This document shows positions 33,072 through 41,723 of a stretch of DNA of 64,000 nt, in pieces. Source of the stretch: Alphaproteobacteria bacterium (GTDB lineage Bacteria > Pseudomonadota > Alphaproteobacteria > TMED109); the NCBI GenBank assembly GCA_022819905.1, contig JAJEGJ010000047.1, positions 1 through 64,000 on the forward strand. Direction: 5' to 3'. How positions within the stretch are numbered: position 1 is the stretch's first letter; each line of letters begins with the position of its first letter. Position numbers and translations under genes: made by a program. The notes under the pieces were generated by a model. The model was not told the origin of the DNA. It saw only the letters and a program-made list of their open reading frames with translations, and did not search any database.

Positions 33072-33691
33072 AGTACGTTTTTGACCCCAAGATCCTGCAC
33101 GAAGTCGCCCTGGCTCATCTGGAGCTGCCGCTCGAGGAAAAGTTCACTGCCATCGCGCAGAGCCTTGCCGAACGCTATCCCGGTCTGATCGAGACTGAAC
33201 CCGAGTGGTTCTTCTCCAATGCCGGTGGCGTCATGGGCCAGCTCACCGTTCTGTATGCGTCACTTTGGGAGTACGTGATTTTCTTCGGCAGCCCGATCGG
33301 CGGAGAAGGACATACGGGCCGATATTCATTTGTCGAAGACCATGCGATCATTCTGGATGGCGAGTTTTGGTACTACACTGAAGGCGATACCCGAAGAACC
33401 GAGTATCGCCCCGGCGATGTCGTATACCTGCCAAAGGCGGTAGCGAAGGGCTATCGCATCGTCAATCATGGCTGGATTCTGGAATATGCACGGGGCCCCA
33501 TTCCCACCATGCTGCCGTACGGTATTGCGGATACCGCGTTCAGCACACTCGACTACAGAACCCTGTTCCGAACCTTCCGGATTTACATCAGACACTTGAT
33601 GCGGTCTGCACGAAAGCGCCCTGCCGCCCACGCTGGGCGCCGAAGTGCGTCCGACACCGGCCGGTCTCGCAAGGAGAACGAGGGACGGTAA
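33068..33691 (+). CDS. ERG2/sigma-1-receptor-type sterol delta8-delta7 isomerase homologue
   Basis: 207 residues, GTG 33068 after AAGGAG. The ERG2/sigma-1 fold is plain throughout: FDPKILHEVALAHLELPLEE, FFSNAGGVMGQLTVLYASLW, EYVIFFGSPIGGEGHTGRYS (residues 68-87), DGEFWYYTEGDTRRTEYRPG, LEYARGPIPTMLPYGIADTA and FSTLDYRTLFRTF. The two acidic residues needed in ERG2/sigma-1 correspond to Asp91 and Glu139. The N-terminal membrane helix of the eukaryotic proteins is absent, but a C-terminal basic tail follows. ERG2 shifts the ring double bond from C8 to C7 after C-24 methylation in fungi, which fits a neighbouring SMT. Enzymatic role here is inferred. Confidence 0.93.
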   Translation: MKYVFDPKILHEVALAHLELPLEEKFTAIAQSLAERYPGLIETEPEWFFSNAGGVMGQLTVLYASLWEYVIFFGSPIGGEGHTGRYSFVEDHAIILDGEFWYYTEGDTRRTEYRPGDVVYLPKAVAKGYRIVNHGWILEYARGPIPTMLPYGIADTAFSTLDYRTLFRTFRIYIRHLMRSARKRPAAHAGRRSASDTGRSRKENEGR

Positions 33692-33993
33692 CGCCTACCC
33701 GAGCTCACCGCTGCCGCCCGTGGAGTCCGAGCGCGTACAGCGGGAAGTACTGTCCAATTGTCGACTACCGCACGCCCCCTGCACTTGGCGCGCGACTGAC
33801 GGAGGCCTCCGGAACAGTGCCGCGTGAGGCGCCGTCCGCCCGGGGATAGTTTGGCCGGCTTTTCGCAGGAAGCTGACAGCGTATGCGCGGGCGCTGCCGC
33901 GGCAGATGTCCTAGTCGGCCAACTAGGTTGTCTAGGCATCGGGTCGTCCGCAGACTGCGGAGACGTCATGATCCTTTCCGAGTGAGCGCCGAC
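33692..33993. other. Intergenic, no gene recognised
   Basis: 302 bp between the ERG2-like gene and the Tsx-like gene. Nothing recognisable; no terminator hairpin with T-run. Confidence 0.45.
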
Positions 33994-34773
33994 ATGCAGG
34001 TTTTCGTGTTTTCGAAGCGGTTCGGGCTGGCCGTGCTCGCGTTGCTCATGGGAGCCTCGGCGCAGGCCACGGATTGGAGCAACACCGAGTTTCATCTCCA
34101 GCTCGGCAATCTGGACGCCCCCTCCTTCGCTGGAGGCGGCAGCGCCCTGCACGCGATCTACAGCCTGCAGCACGCGAGCGGATGGAAATATGGCGACAAC
34201 TTCTTCTTCGTTGACGTCGTGGACTCGCGGCAGCCCGGCGCCCCCGACATCGACTTCTACAGCGAGGCCTACGCGAACCTGAGCCTCGGCAAGATCACCG
34301 GCGATCGCATTGGCGCCGGCCCGGTCTCGGATGTCGGGCTGATCGGCGGCTTCAACTGGGCCGTGGACGCGAAGGTCCGAAAGTATGTCGCTGGTGTACG
34401 GCTGGCGCTCGGCCTTGAGGGCTTCGCGTTTGCGAACCTCGACCTGATGGCCCTGATCGACGACAGCGGGGGGCTCATGTCCGGAGGGGCGCCCGCGGAG
34501 GACGACACGGTCCTCATCGACTTCAACTTCGCACGGCCGTTCAGGATCGACACAGCGGACTTCAGCCTCGAAGGCCACGTCGAATATGTCGGCGAGCGGA
34601 CCAATGAACTCGGCGGCCCGGTGCGATCGTGGATCCTGGCGCAGCCCCAGCTGCAGTGGCACTTGACTGACCGGATCGCACTCGGGATCGAGTACCAGTT
34701 GTGGATCAATAAGTTGGGCGACCAGGACACTGACGAGAACGCGGTGCAGGCTCTGTTCGTGTGGGAGCTCTAG
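33994..34773 (+). CDS. Tsx/OmpK-like outer-membrane channel protein
   Basis: 259 residues from ATG 33994, which directly precedes a signal peptide (FGLAVLALLMGASAQA, cleavage before TDWSNTEF). The mature part has the Tsx-like 12-strand barrel pattern: WSNTEFHLQLGNLDAP, LQHASGWKYGDNFFFVDVVD, DFYSEAYANLSLGKITG, EGHVEYVGERTNELG, SWILAQPQLQWHL and LWINKLGDQDTDENAVQALF, ending VWEL. The family contains nucleoside-specific and other narrow channels. Placement among sterol genes hints at uptake or export of an associated compound, without further support. Confidence 0.85.
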   Translation: MQVFVFSKRFGLAVLALLMGASAQATDWSNTEFHLQLGNLDAPSFAGGGSALHAIYSLQHASGWKYGDNFFFVDVVDSRQPGAPDIDFYSEAYANLSLGKITGDRIGAGPVSDVGLIGGFNWAVDAKVRKYVAGVRLALGLEGFAFANLDLMALIDDSGGLMSGGAPAEDDTVLIDFNFARPFRIDTADFSLEGHVEYVGERTNELGGPVRSWILAQPQLQWHLTDRIALGIEYQLWINKLGDQDTDENAVQALFVWEL

Positions 34774-35367
34774 GCCCTGCGTCGGTCGCGCTCACACGTG
34801 CGGGCGCGACCATCCGCCATGCGACGCCACTGACCGAATGGTCGCGCCCGTTGCTCCGGAGGAACGGTCCGGCGTGCAGCGTGCGTGGCGTCGGTTGGTC
34901 GGGCGCGAGGTTGCTGCGCAGAGCCGCGCGCCGGTCGGTAGTGCTAAGTTCAACAAGTACTTGATCCGGGTGCCGGGACGCGGCACCTTGCGCGTGGAGG
35001 TACCGTACTGTGCGAGTGTCCGGCCCGGCAGTGGAATCTCCGTGTGGCGGCATCGACCACCTGGACGCGTGGTCCGTGGTTGGCGAAGTGCGGGCCGCCG
35101 TTGCGGCTGGAACCGAGCCCGGCACGCATCGGCGGAGCATCCTGATGACCAGCGGTGCCGAGGCGCGGGTCACGCGAGAGATGAAGCGCTGTCGTCTGCT
35201 GCCGGGAATTCCGGTGACTGGATCCATTTCGAAACGGCGATGATGGTCCACGCGAACAGGGCCCGTGGCGCGCTGCCGGAACTTGCAGCTGCTGTGGATG
35301 CGACGGTTCTCGCGGGTGGCGCACGACCGCCGTGCAGACCGGAAGGGCAAGCGAGCGGAATCCTGCC
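34774..35367. other. Intergenic, no gene recognised
   Basis: About 590 bp of GC-rich sequence ahead of the dehydrogenase gene. Frames are open on both strands but show no family resemblance. The dehydrogenase start could lie a little upstream (GTG 35332). Confidence 0.4.
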
Positions 35368-36363
35368 GTGCGGGTGATCACGGGAGCGAGCGGCCATATC
35401 GGCGGTGTGCTCGCCCGAGCGCTGGCCGGCCGGAGTGACCCCCGTCAGGTCCGCGCGATCTACCGCGATCGGAAAGGCACGGCAGCCGATCTCGACATTG
35501 AGTGGGTCGGTGGCGACGTTCTCGATCAGGAATCGCTGGTCGCCGCGTTCTCGGGGGCTGAAACCGTCTACCACCTGGCCGCCGTGGTGTCGATCGACCC
35601 CGGCCGGGCCAAGGATGTCCATACGACGAACGTGTCGGGCACGCGCAACGTCGTCGAGGCAGCCCTGCGATGCGGCGTGCGGCGGCTTGTGCATGTTTCC
35701 TCGATTCACGCCTTCAACCAGTACCCGCTCGACGAAGTGCTCGACGAGAGCCGCGGTCCCGCCGACGGTCCGCGGCACGACGCCTACGACCGGTCGAAAG
35801 CGGCCGGCGAAAAGGAGATTCGTAGCGGCATTGATCGCGGCCTCGATGCCGTGATCCTCAACCCGACCAGCGTGATCGGTCCCTTCGACGCCGTGCCCTC
35901 GTACATGGGACACGTGTTCCTCGATCTGCACCGGAGACGAATTCCCGCGCAGGTCGCGGGCGGCTTCGACTGGGTGGATGTGCGCGATGTGGTCGACGCC
36001 ACGGTGGCCGCGGAGACGAAGGCGAGATGCGGCGAGAACTACCTCCTGTCAGGCAGCTGGGATTCCGTGCGCAACCTGGCGCTCCTGTCCGAGCAGGCGA
36101 CCGGGGTGCCGGTGTCGCGTTTCGTGGTCCCCGTGTTTGTGGCCCGGCTCTGGGCGCCGTTTCAGGTCATGTTGGACCGTAGTCAGGGGCGCCGGCCCCT
36201 CTATACGCCGGCTGCGGTACGCGTGATGAGCAACGGCAATCGCCGGATATCCAACGCCAAGGCACGGGCGGAACTCGGGTTCAAGCCGCGTCCCTTGGCA
36301 GATTCCGTAAGGGATACCTATCGTTGGTTCGACGAGCAGGGCATGCTCGGCGAAGCAGGTTGA
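35368..36363 (+). CDS. NSDHL/ERG26/3-beta-HSD-type sterol dehydrogenase (extended SDR)
   Basis: 331 residues from GTG 35368, which begins VRVITGASGHIGG directly with the Rossmann strand; GTG 35332 would add 12 residues. NAD-binding GASGHIG is at residues 6-12, the active site is YDRSK (Tyr140, Lys144) with SS in VHVSSIHAFNQ, and DWVDVRDVVDATVAA, RISNAKARAELGFKPRPL are typical of 3-beta-hydroxysteroid dehydrogenases and NSDHL-like enzymes. The bacterial SdmB of C-4 demethylation belongs to the same group. It would oxidise the C-3 hydroxyl, with or without loss of a C-4 carboxyl. Only 1 nt separates it from the 5-alpha-reductase gene, so the two are an operon. Confidence 0.85.
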   Translation: MRVITGASGHIGGVLARALAGRSDPRQVRAIYRDRKGTAADLDIEWVGGDVLDQESLVAAFSGAETVYHLAAVVSIDPGRAKDVHTTNVSGTRNVVEAALRCGVRRLVHVSSIHAFNQYPLDEVLDESRGPADGPRHDAYDRSKAAGEKEIRSGIDRGLDAVILNPTSVIGPFDAVPSYMGHVFLDLHRRRIPAQVAGGFDWVDVRDVVDATVAAETKARCGENYLLSGSWDSVRNLALLSEQATGVPVSRFVVPVFVARLWAPFQVMLDRSQGRRPLYTPAAVRVMSNGNRRISNAKARAELGFKPRPLADSVRDTYRWFDEQGMLGEAG

Positions 36364-36364
36364 G

Positions 36365-37126
36365 ATGGCCGAGGAACAACTTCACGGCGTGCTGGTATGG
36401 GTGGTCATCGCCGCGGCCGGCCTGACGTTCCTGTACCTGCTCCGCATGACCGCGCCCTACGGCCGCCACTACGCCGGCACGGGCTGGGGACCCCACATTT
36501 CCAGCCGGCTCGGCTGGGTCATCATGGAACTGCCGGCGGTCGTCATCTTTCTTGCGGTCTATCTCGCCGGGAAGTCGGCGTCCCACCTCGTGCCACTGTT
36601 CTTCCTGGCCATGTGGCAGATCCACTACCTGAACCGGACGTTCGTGTTTCCGTTCCGGATCCGGGCGAGCGGGCGGGAAACGCCGCTGCTGATCGTGGCG
36701 TCAGGCTTCTTCTTCAATGCGATCAACGCCTACATCAATGCCCGGTTCATTTCGGAATTCGGCGAGTACGCGATCGAATGGCTCGCCGACCCGCGTTTCC
36801 TGATCGGCGTCGGAATATTCCTGGTGGGGATAACGCTCAACCTGCACGCCGACAACGTCCTCATTCGCCTGCGCAGCCCGGGCGAGACCGGCTACGTGAT
36901 CCCGCAGGGAGGCGGGTATCGCTTCGTGTCGTGCCCCAATTACCTGGGTGAACTCCTCGAATGGGCCGGCTGGGCACTCGCCACTTGGTCGACGGGCGGC
37001 CTGGCCTTTTTCCTCTTTACCGCCGCCAATCTCGTGCCCAGGGCGCGCAGCAATCATCGATGGTACCGGGAGACCTTCAGCGAATACCCGCCTCGCCGGA
37101 AGGCGCTGATACCGGGCGTCTTCTGA
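36365..37126 (+). CDS. Steroid 5-alpha-reductase (SRD5A/DET2 family)
   Basis: 253 residues, several membrane helices (HGVLVWVVIAAAGLTFLYLL; VIMELPAVVIFLAVYLAG; FLIGVGIFLVGITLNLHAD). The conserved C-terminal NADPH/steroid region is GGGYRFVSCPNYLGELLEWA, GWALATWS, FTAANLVPRARSNHRWYRE and YPPRRKALIPGVF, which is diagnostic of SRD5A enzymes (SCPNYfgEixEWxGwAlaTWS, HxWYxxkFxdYPxxRkAlIPf). These reduce the delta-4 double bond of 3-keto-steroids. Co-transcribed with the 3-beta-HSD-type gene that could supply the ketone: together they could turn a 3-beta-hydroxy sterol toward a 5-alpha-stanone. Confidence 0.93.
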   Translation: MAEEQLHGVLVWVVIAAAGLTFLYLLRMTAPYGRHYAGTGWGPHISSRLGWVIMELPAVVIFLAVYLAGKSASHLVPLFFLAMWQIHYLNRTFVFPFRIRASGRETPLLIVASGFFFNAINAYINARFISEFGEYAIEWLADPRFLIGVGIFLVGITLNLHADNVLIRLRSPGETGYVIPQGGGYRFVSCPNYLGELLEWAGWALATWSTGGLAFFLFTAANLVPRARSNHRWYRETFSEYPPRRKALIPGVF

Positions 37127-37187
37127 TCAAGCGGCGGTCGGATGCGGTGACAGCCCGGCGGCAGGCGCCCGGGGCCTACGCCAGCTC

Positions 37188-38030
37188 TCAGCGGTTCGTC
37201 ACCTGCAGCCACGTCCAGAGCAGGCCCATCATGACCGGCTGGTGCAGCAGGTAGTAGACGAGGCTGTTGCGGCCGAGGAAACGGACGAACCGCCCGACGC
37301 TGCCTTCCATCCGGTAGACCGCCAGCCGGCGCAGCGCCCCCGCTCCGTGCGCCCACCTGGCGGCGCCGATACCGAACAGCACCGCTGCCAGCCAGGGAAA
37401 CACCGGGAAGTAGTCGCCGGAATTCGGGCGGGCGACCGAGAGCCCGGTCCACTGCCAGACCCGCGCGTCCAGCAACTCGGTCTGCACCGTTTCGTTGATG
37501 GCGAGAATGGCCACCGCCGCGGCCACCGCCAGCCACCAGGGGCCCCGCACAAACGCCAGGCCCGCGACGCCGGCAAACGCGATCAGGTGCAGGATGCCGA
37601 AAAAGATCAGCGACTGTGGCGTGGCGATCCAGGTGGCCGCGGTGATGGCCAGCGCGCCCAGGACGATCAGGGCCAGCCGCCGGGCCCAGCGCGTCCAGTG
37701 GAAGGCGTGCGCGTGCGCGAGATAGAGGCTCGCACCCGTCGCGAACAGGAAGCTGATGGCTACGGCCTTGGCCAGGGCCGCCCAGTGGAGCTGCGTCGTG
37801 TAGCCGGGCTCCTGCAGCCCGAAGAACATCAAATCGTAGGCAAAATGAAACACGGTCATCCCGATGAGCGCGACCCCCCGCAGCACGTCCAGCAACGGGA
37901 TCCGGGGGATACTCTCGGTTCCGGCTCGTCGATGGTCCGCGCCGGCACGTACGGCCTGGGCCTGGGCGCCCTGCCGCTGGGATCTCCGCTGTTTCGCTCT
38001 CGATGCCCGTGGTCCGCGCCTTCGAGCCAT
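37188..38030 (-). CDS. DUF1624 (HGSNAT-like) membrane protein
   Basis: 280 residues. After a basic N-terminus, PLLDVLRGVALIGMTVFHFA, YDLMFFG opens the DUF1624/heparan-glucosaminide acetyltransferase-like fold (family form: R-x-x-xLDxLRGxAiixMvxfH), followed by about seven membrane helices (FLFATGASLYLAHAHA, RLALIVLGALAITAATW, IFFGILHLIAFAGVAG) and ending SLVYYLLHQPVMMGLLW, whose His is typical. Likely an integral-membrane acyltransferase; substrate unknown. Convergent with the 5-alpha-reductase gene. The start may be a little downstream of 38030. Confidence 0.85.
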   Translation of the reverse strand: MARRRGPRASRAKQRRSQRQGAQAQAVRAGADHRRAGTESIPRIPLLDVLRGVALIGMTVFHFAYDLMFFGLQEPGYTTQLHWAALAKAVAISFLFATGASLYLAHAHAFHWTRWARRLALIVLGALAITAATWIATPQSLIFFGILHLIAFAGVAGLAFVRGPWWLAVAAAVAILAINETVQTELLDARVWQWTGLSVARPNSGDYFPVFPWLAAVLFGIGAARWAHGAGALRRLAVYRMEGSVGRFVRFLGRNSLVYYLLHQPVMMGLLWTWLQVTNR

Positions 38031-38355
38031 GCTCCAATGCCCCCGGCAGGTTCGATCGTGTTGCCGTCAATCCGGCTTGCCCGCGCTCCGCGCCGATCTT
38101 GCCGGCCATCTTACCGCTGCGGCGGCAAGTACAGATGCGTGCGGACGATCGTGAAGCCTGGTTTGGCGGCGTTGGTGTCCGCGCGATCCGCATCGGCGGA
38201 ACCGCCCGTCCGGCTGTTGCGGTACTGGCAGCGGGCGTCCGGCGGTGCGGTGGACGCCGATGCCCGGGATCCGGTCACCGGTCCGGTCGTCCGGTCACGG
38301 ATATGATCGGTGACCCGGCGGCAGGCAGCCGTCAGCGACCGCATCAGGGGGCAGC
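38031..38355. other. Intergenic, no gene recognised
   Basis: 325 bp between divergent genes; must hold both promoters. No hairpin or repeat stands out. Confidence 0.4.
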
Positions 38356-39339
38356 GTGAAGTACCGTCGATTGGGCCGCACCGACCTGGAAGTCTCGGAG
38401 ATCGTCTTCGGGGCCGGGTGGGTCGGCGGCGTCCTGATCCATCACGATGCGGACGTCGGGCGGGCGGCGCTGCGCCTCGCTCGGGAAGCCGGCGTCAACT
38501 GGATCGATACCGCCCCGTCCTACGGCGACGGGATCTCGGAGCGTGTCCTGGGCAAGCTCCTGCCGGAACTCGACTGGAATCCTTACCTCTCGACCAAGTT
38601 CCATGTTGATCCGGCAAGCGACCGGCCGGTATCGGAGCAGATCGAGCAGAGCGTGGAGAGGAGCCTCGCCCGCCTGAACCGGACCTCCGTCGACCTTCTG
38701 CAGCTGCACAACCCGCTCGGGGCCGGAAGCGACGCGCGCTGCCTGGCTGTCGACCGCGTGCTCGAGCCCGGCGGCGTGGCGGATGCCCTCGATGACCTGA
38801 AGCGCCGGGGCGTGACCCGTTATGCCGGCTTCACGGCCAATGGCGACGCGGACAGCCTGCAGCGCATCGTGACCAGTGCGCGGTTCGACACCGCGCAGGT
38901 CTACTACAACATGCTGAATCCCAGCGCCGGGCGGGCGGTGCCCGCCGGCTGGTCGGCGATCGATTTCGGCAACGTGATCGCCCATTGCGAAACGTGCGAC
39001 GTCGGGGTGTTCGTCATCCGCGTGCTCGCGGCCGGCGTGCTGGCGACCGCCGCGCGGACGGGACGGGAGATTCCGATGTACGCGAGCGCCGACATGGCCT
39101 CCGAGGAACTGCGGGCCCGCGCCGTCTGGGACGCCATCGACGGAGAGCCGGGCAGCCGGGCGCAGTCGGCGATCCGCTTCGTGCTCGACGACCGGCGCGT
39201 CCACGGTGTGCTGGTCGGTGCCAACCTGCCCGAGCACGTGAGCGAGGCGGCGGCGGCCGTGGACATGGCGCCGCTGCAGCCGGACACGGGCACAGCGCTC
39301 CACCGCCTGTACGCGAGCGACTTCGGGCGGCTCGACTGA
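38356..39339 (+). CDS. Aldo/keto reductase
   Basis: 327 residues, GTG 38356. Barrel motifs: MKYRRLGRTDLEVSEIVFGA at the N-terminus, GVNWIDTAPSYGDGISERVL (Asp and Tyr of the tetrad), YLSTKFHVD (Lys), VDLLQLHNPLG (His) and the C-terminal cofactor part QSAIRFVLDDRRVHGVLVGA. Members reduce aldehydes or ketones with NADPH, or act on galactose-type sugars. It is monocistronic, upstream of a LysR gene. Substrate unknown. Confidence 0.92.
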   Translation: MKYRRLGRTDLEVSEIVFGAGWVGGVLIHHDADVGRAALRLAREAGVNWIDTAPSYGDGISERVLGKLLPELDWNPYLSTKFHVDPASDRPVSEQIEQSVERSLARLNRTSVDLLQLHNPLGAGSDARCLAVDRVLEPGGVADALDDLKRRGVTRYAGFTANGDADSLQRIVTSARFDTAQVYYNMLNPSAGRAVPAGWSAIDFGNVIAHCETCDVGVFVIRVLAAGVLATAARTGREIPMYASADMASEELRARAVWDAIDGEPGSRAQSAIRFVLDDRRVHGVLVGANLPEHVSEAAAAVDMAPLQPDTGTALHRLYASDFGRLD

Positions 39340-39804
39340 TCTTCGGAACGGTCGGGGCAAGGGCACGCAGCGCCGCTTCGCGCGCACGGTGACGCGACGG
39401 TTCCTGCGGTTCACCGGGGGACTGCCCGGTCTTGCCGACGTTGTCTCGCTGCCGGCGGGAATGCCGGCCGCGCCATCTCCCCGAACAGCCCCCGCCGCGC
39501 CGTCGTCGCGATCCCGGCCAGCTGGCGCCAACCGGCGCGTTGGATCTGGCAGCCGAACGTCCAGGCGGGCTCGGGCGGTCTACCCCACGGCCCGACGGTC
39601 TCCGGACCGGCGCCCGCGCCGCCCTCCCGCCCGCGGCGGCGCGGCCAGGCAATCAGCGAGCGGTAAGGTGACGCTTCGTTCGTCCGGAAACCGCTGAAAA
39701 TTCTCGACGTCTGGCTGATCGCCCCTAGATACATGCGCACAGGACATGCATGTCGTGTCAGGAGGAAACCATCTGGAACAGAAACGAGCGCGAGGAACCC
39801 AGCG
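39340..39804. other. Intergenic, no gene recognised
   Basis: About 465 bp between the reductase gene and the LysR regulator. GC-rich with no recognisable gene; the AT-richer 39690-39800 part should contain the LysR promoter. Confidence 0.4.
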
Positions 39805-40758
39805 ATGTTCGAGAAACGTAGCGACCTGAACAAGCTTCTCGGCGTTGCTGAAACAGGTCAGATCCTTTCCGCAGCAGACAAACTAGCGATCACCCAGCCA
39901 GCCCTGTCACGTATCGTCAGCAAGCTCGAGGAACAGTTTAGGGGCCGGCTGTTCGAACGCATTCCGACGGGAGTCCGCCTCACCGAGCTCGGGTCCATCG
40001 TGACGGAACTGGCCCGTGGCCTGCTGAGAGAAATCGAGGACGCGGAAGACATCGTGTTCTCGATGGTGTCCGGGCGATCGGGCACGTACCGCATCACGGC
40101 CGGGCCGGTGTGGATGCAGGCCGTCCTGCCGAGTGCGGTCGCCCGCTTCCACGAGACCTTTCCCAGCGTCGAACTGAAGCTCCAGACCACCGCCTACAAG
40201 GAGGGGATCTGGTTGTTGACGAACGGCAAGACCGACATGCACTGCGGCGGACTGGACACCAACGAGTCCCTCCCTCCGTATCTCGCCCGCGAGCACGTCC
40301 TGGACACGACGCTTGGCATCGTGGCCCACCGGGACCATCCGCTCCACGCGCGCAGGCCCACGTACGGCGATCTCGCCGACTACCCGTGGATCGATTTCGA
40401 TGCAGTGCTGCAAGGGGAAGGTCCGGCGGCTAGGTCGTTGCTGGCCGACCTTCTGAAACGACTCCACCGGCGAACCGGCCGACACGTGAGGACGATCATC
40501 CGCACGAATTCCGTCGGCCTGTTCCTGATGGCCACCGGTCCCTACCTGTCCTACCTCTCGTCCACGCTGATCGAGAACATTCCGGAGTTCCAGCTCAGGC
40601 CCCTGCCGCTGAAACTGGGGGCGCACCGCTACCGGGCGGGGATCGTGTCGCGACGTTCGACCGAGAGCCTTGAACCGTTCAGGTACCTGAAACAGATGAT
40701 CCGCGAGGTGGCCCAGGGGCGGCGCTTCGGGCCACCCGGATTGGCCGCCGGCACCTGA
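39805..40758 (+). CDS. LysR-family transcriptional regulator
   Basis: 317 residues from ATG 39805 (AGGAA about 8 nt upstream). N-terminal winged helix-turn-helix: LNKLLGVAETGQILSAADKL, AITQPALSRIVSKLEEQFRG, RLFERIPTGVRLTELG (LysR pattern AAxxLxxsQPAlSrxIxxLEexlGxxLFeR). The effector domain starts TYRITAGPVWMQAVLPSAVA. Target genes are not shown by position: it is in tandem with, not divergent from, its neighbours. Confidence 0.93.
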   Translation: MFEKRSDLNKLLGVAETGQILSAADKLAITQPALSRIVSKLEEQFRGRLFERIPTGVRLTELGSIVTELARGLLREIEDAEDIVFSMVSGRSGTYRITAGPVWMQAVLPSAVARFHETFPSVELKLQTTAYKEGIWLLTNGKTDMHCGGLDTNESLPPYLAREHVLDTTLGIVAHRDHPLHARRPTYGDLADYPWIDFDAVLQGEGPAARSLLADLLKRLHRRTGRHVRTIIRTNSVGLFLMATGPYLSYLSSTLIENIPEFQLRPLPLKLGAHRYRAGIVSRRSTESLEPFRYLKQMIREVAQGRRFGPPGLAAGT

Positions 40759-40921
40759 GCGACCCCTCCGGGCGAGACTGTCCAACCGGTGTGACCGGAC
40801 CGGGCGAGAGGGGGAGTTGCCGGCCGTCCGACCGGCGGGCATGACGGCCGCGTCACCCGTCTCGGTGCCGCCGGTGGCCCGGCCGACGCTGCGCTTATCA
40901 TGAACCCTCCGAGACAGGCGG

Positions 40922-41281
40922 ATGATGATCTGGCTTCACTTGACGGCCGCCACGCTGGCGCTGGGGCTCGGGATAGCGAACCTGGCGCTGGCCAAGGGCA
41001 CCCGGCGTCATCGCATCGTCGGCTGGACGTGGCTAGTGACCATGTCCTTCGTGACGCTGTCCTCGTTTCCGATCCGCGAGTTGAACGAGGGCGCGTTCAG
41101 CTGGATCCACGGGCTCACGGTTTGGACGCTCTTCTGCATGGCGGTCGCGATCATCGCCATCCGCCGAGGCCGGGTACGAACCCACGCCAGCTTCATGATC
41201 GGCACGATGGTGGGGGTGATCGTCGCGGGCCTGTTCGCGCTCGCGCCGGGACGCTTCGTCAGCAGTCTCCTTGGCGCGTGA
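40922..41281 (+). CDS. DUF2306 small membrane protein
   Basis: 119 residues, ATG 40922 or 40925. Four predicted helices: WLHLTAATLALGLGIANLAL, WTWLVTMSFVTLSSF, HGLTVWTLFCMAVAIIAIRR and FMIGTMVGVIVAGLFALAPG. KGTRRHRIVGW between helices 1 and 2 (family form: KGtxxHRxlGw) and THASFM mark DUF2306. Function unknown. Confidence 0.82.
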   Translation: MMIWLHLTAATLALGLGIANLALAKGTRRHRIVGWTWLVTMSFVTLSSFPIRELNEGAFSWIHGLTVWTLFCMAVAIIAIRRGRVRTHASFMIGTMVGVIVAGLFALAPGRFVSSLLGA

Positions 41282-41723
41282 TGCCGGCGCTTGCCGCAGG
41301 CCTGCCGGTACCGTCACGGACTCGTCGCCGCACCGCCTGAGGGCCGACGCAACGCTTCGCCGGCCGGCCGCCGGCGCCCCAATGGAGCGTCGCCGGGAAC
41401 GAGCCGAACGTCGGAACCTGGCATCCGGCCCGGCGCGGGTCCGCGGTCGGCTTCGTTCGATGGTTGCGGCCTTCGTGTGCCGTCAGCGCGGGGAGCGCCG
41501 GTCGGGATCCGCAGGTCCGTGCCGTGGCGGACGCAGGTTCTCCAGCCGGAACGCCCGCATATTCGGGATGCAGGGCGTCGCGTCTCGGCCGCCGGGCTCT
41601 CGGGTGCCCTCCGCCCGGACACGATCCCGACCTCGCGCGCGCAGGTAGCCGGGCCGCACGCACTAACCTGTCGGCCGATGTTCCGATTCGGAACGGACCA
41701 TTCTTCGCCGGGAGACCAGACCC
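41282..41723. other. Intergenic, no gene recognised
   Basis: About 440 bp before the dehydrogenase operon; GC-rich, no recognisable gene or hairpin. Confidence 0.4.

Noticed and set aside
34838..35377. 180-codon plus-strand frame between the Tsx-like and dehydrogenase genes
   Set aside because: Arg/Ala/Gly/Val-rich with no motif; overlaps the dehydrogenase start in another frame.
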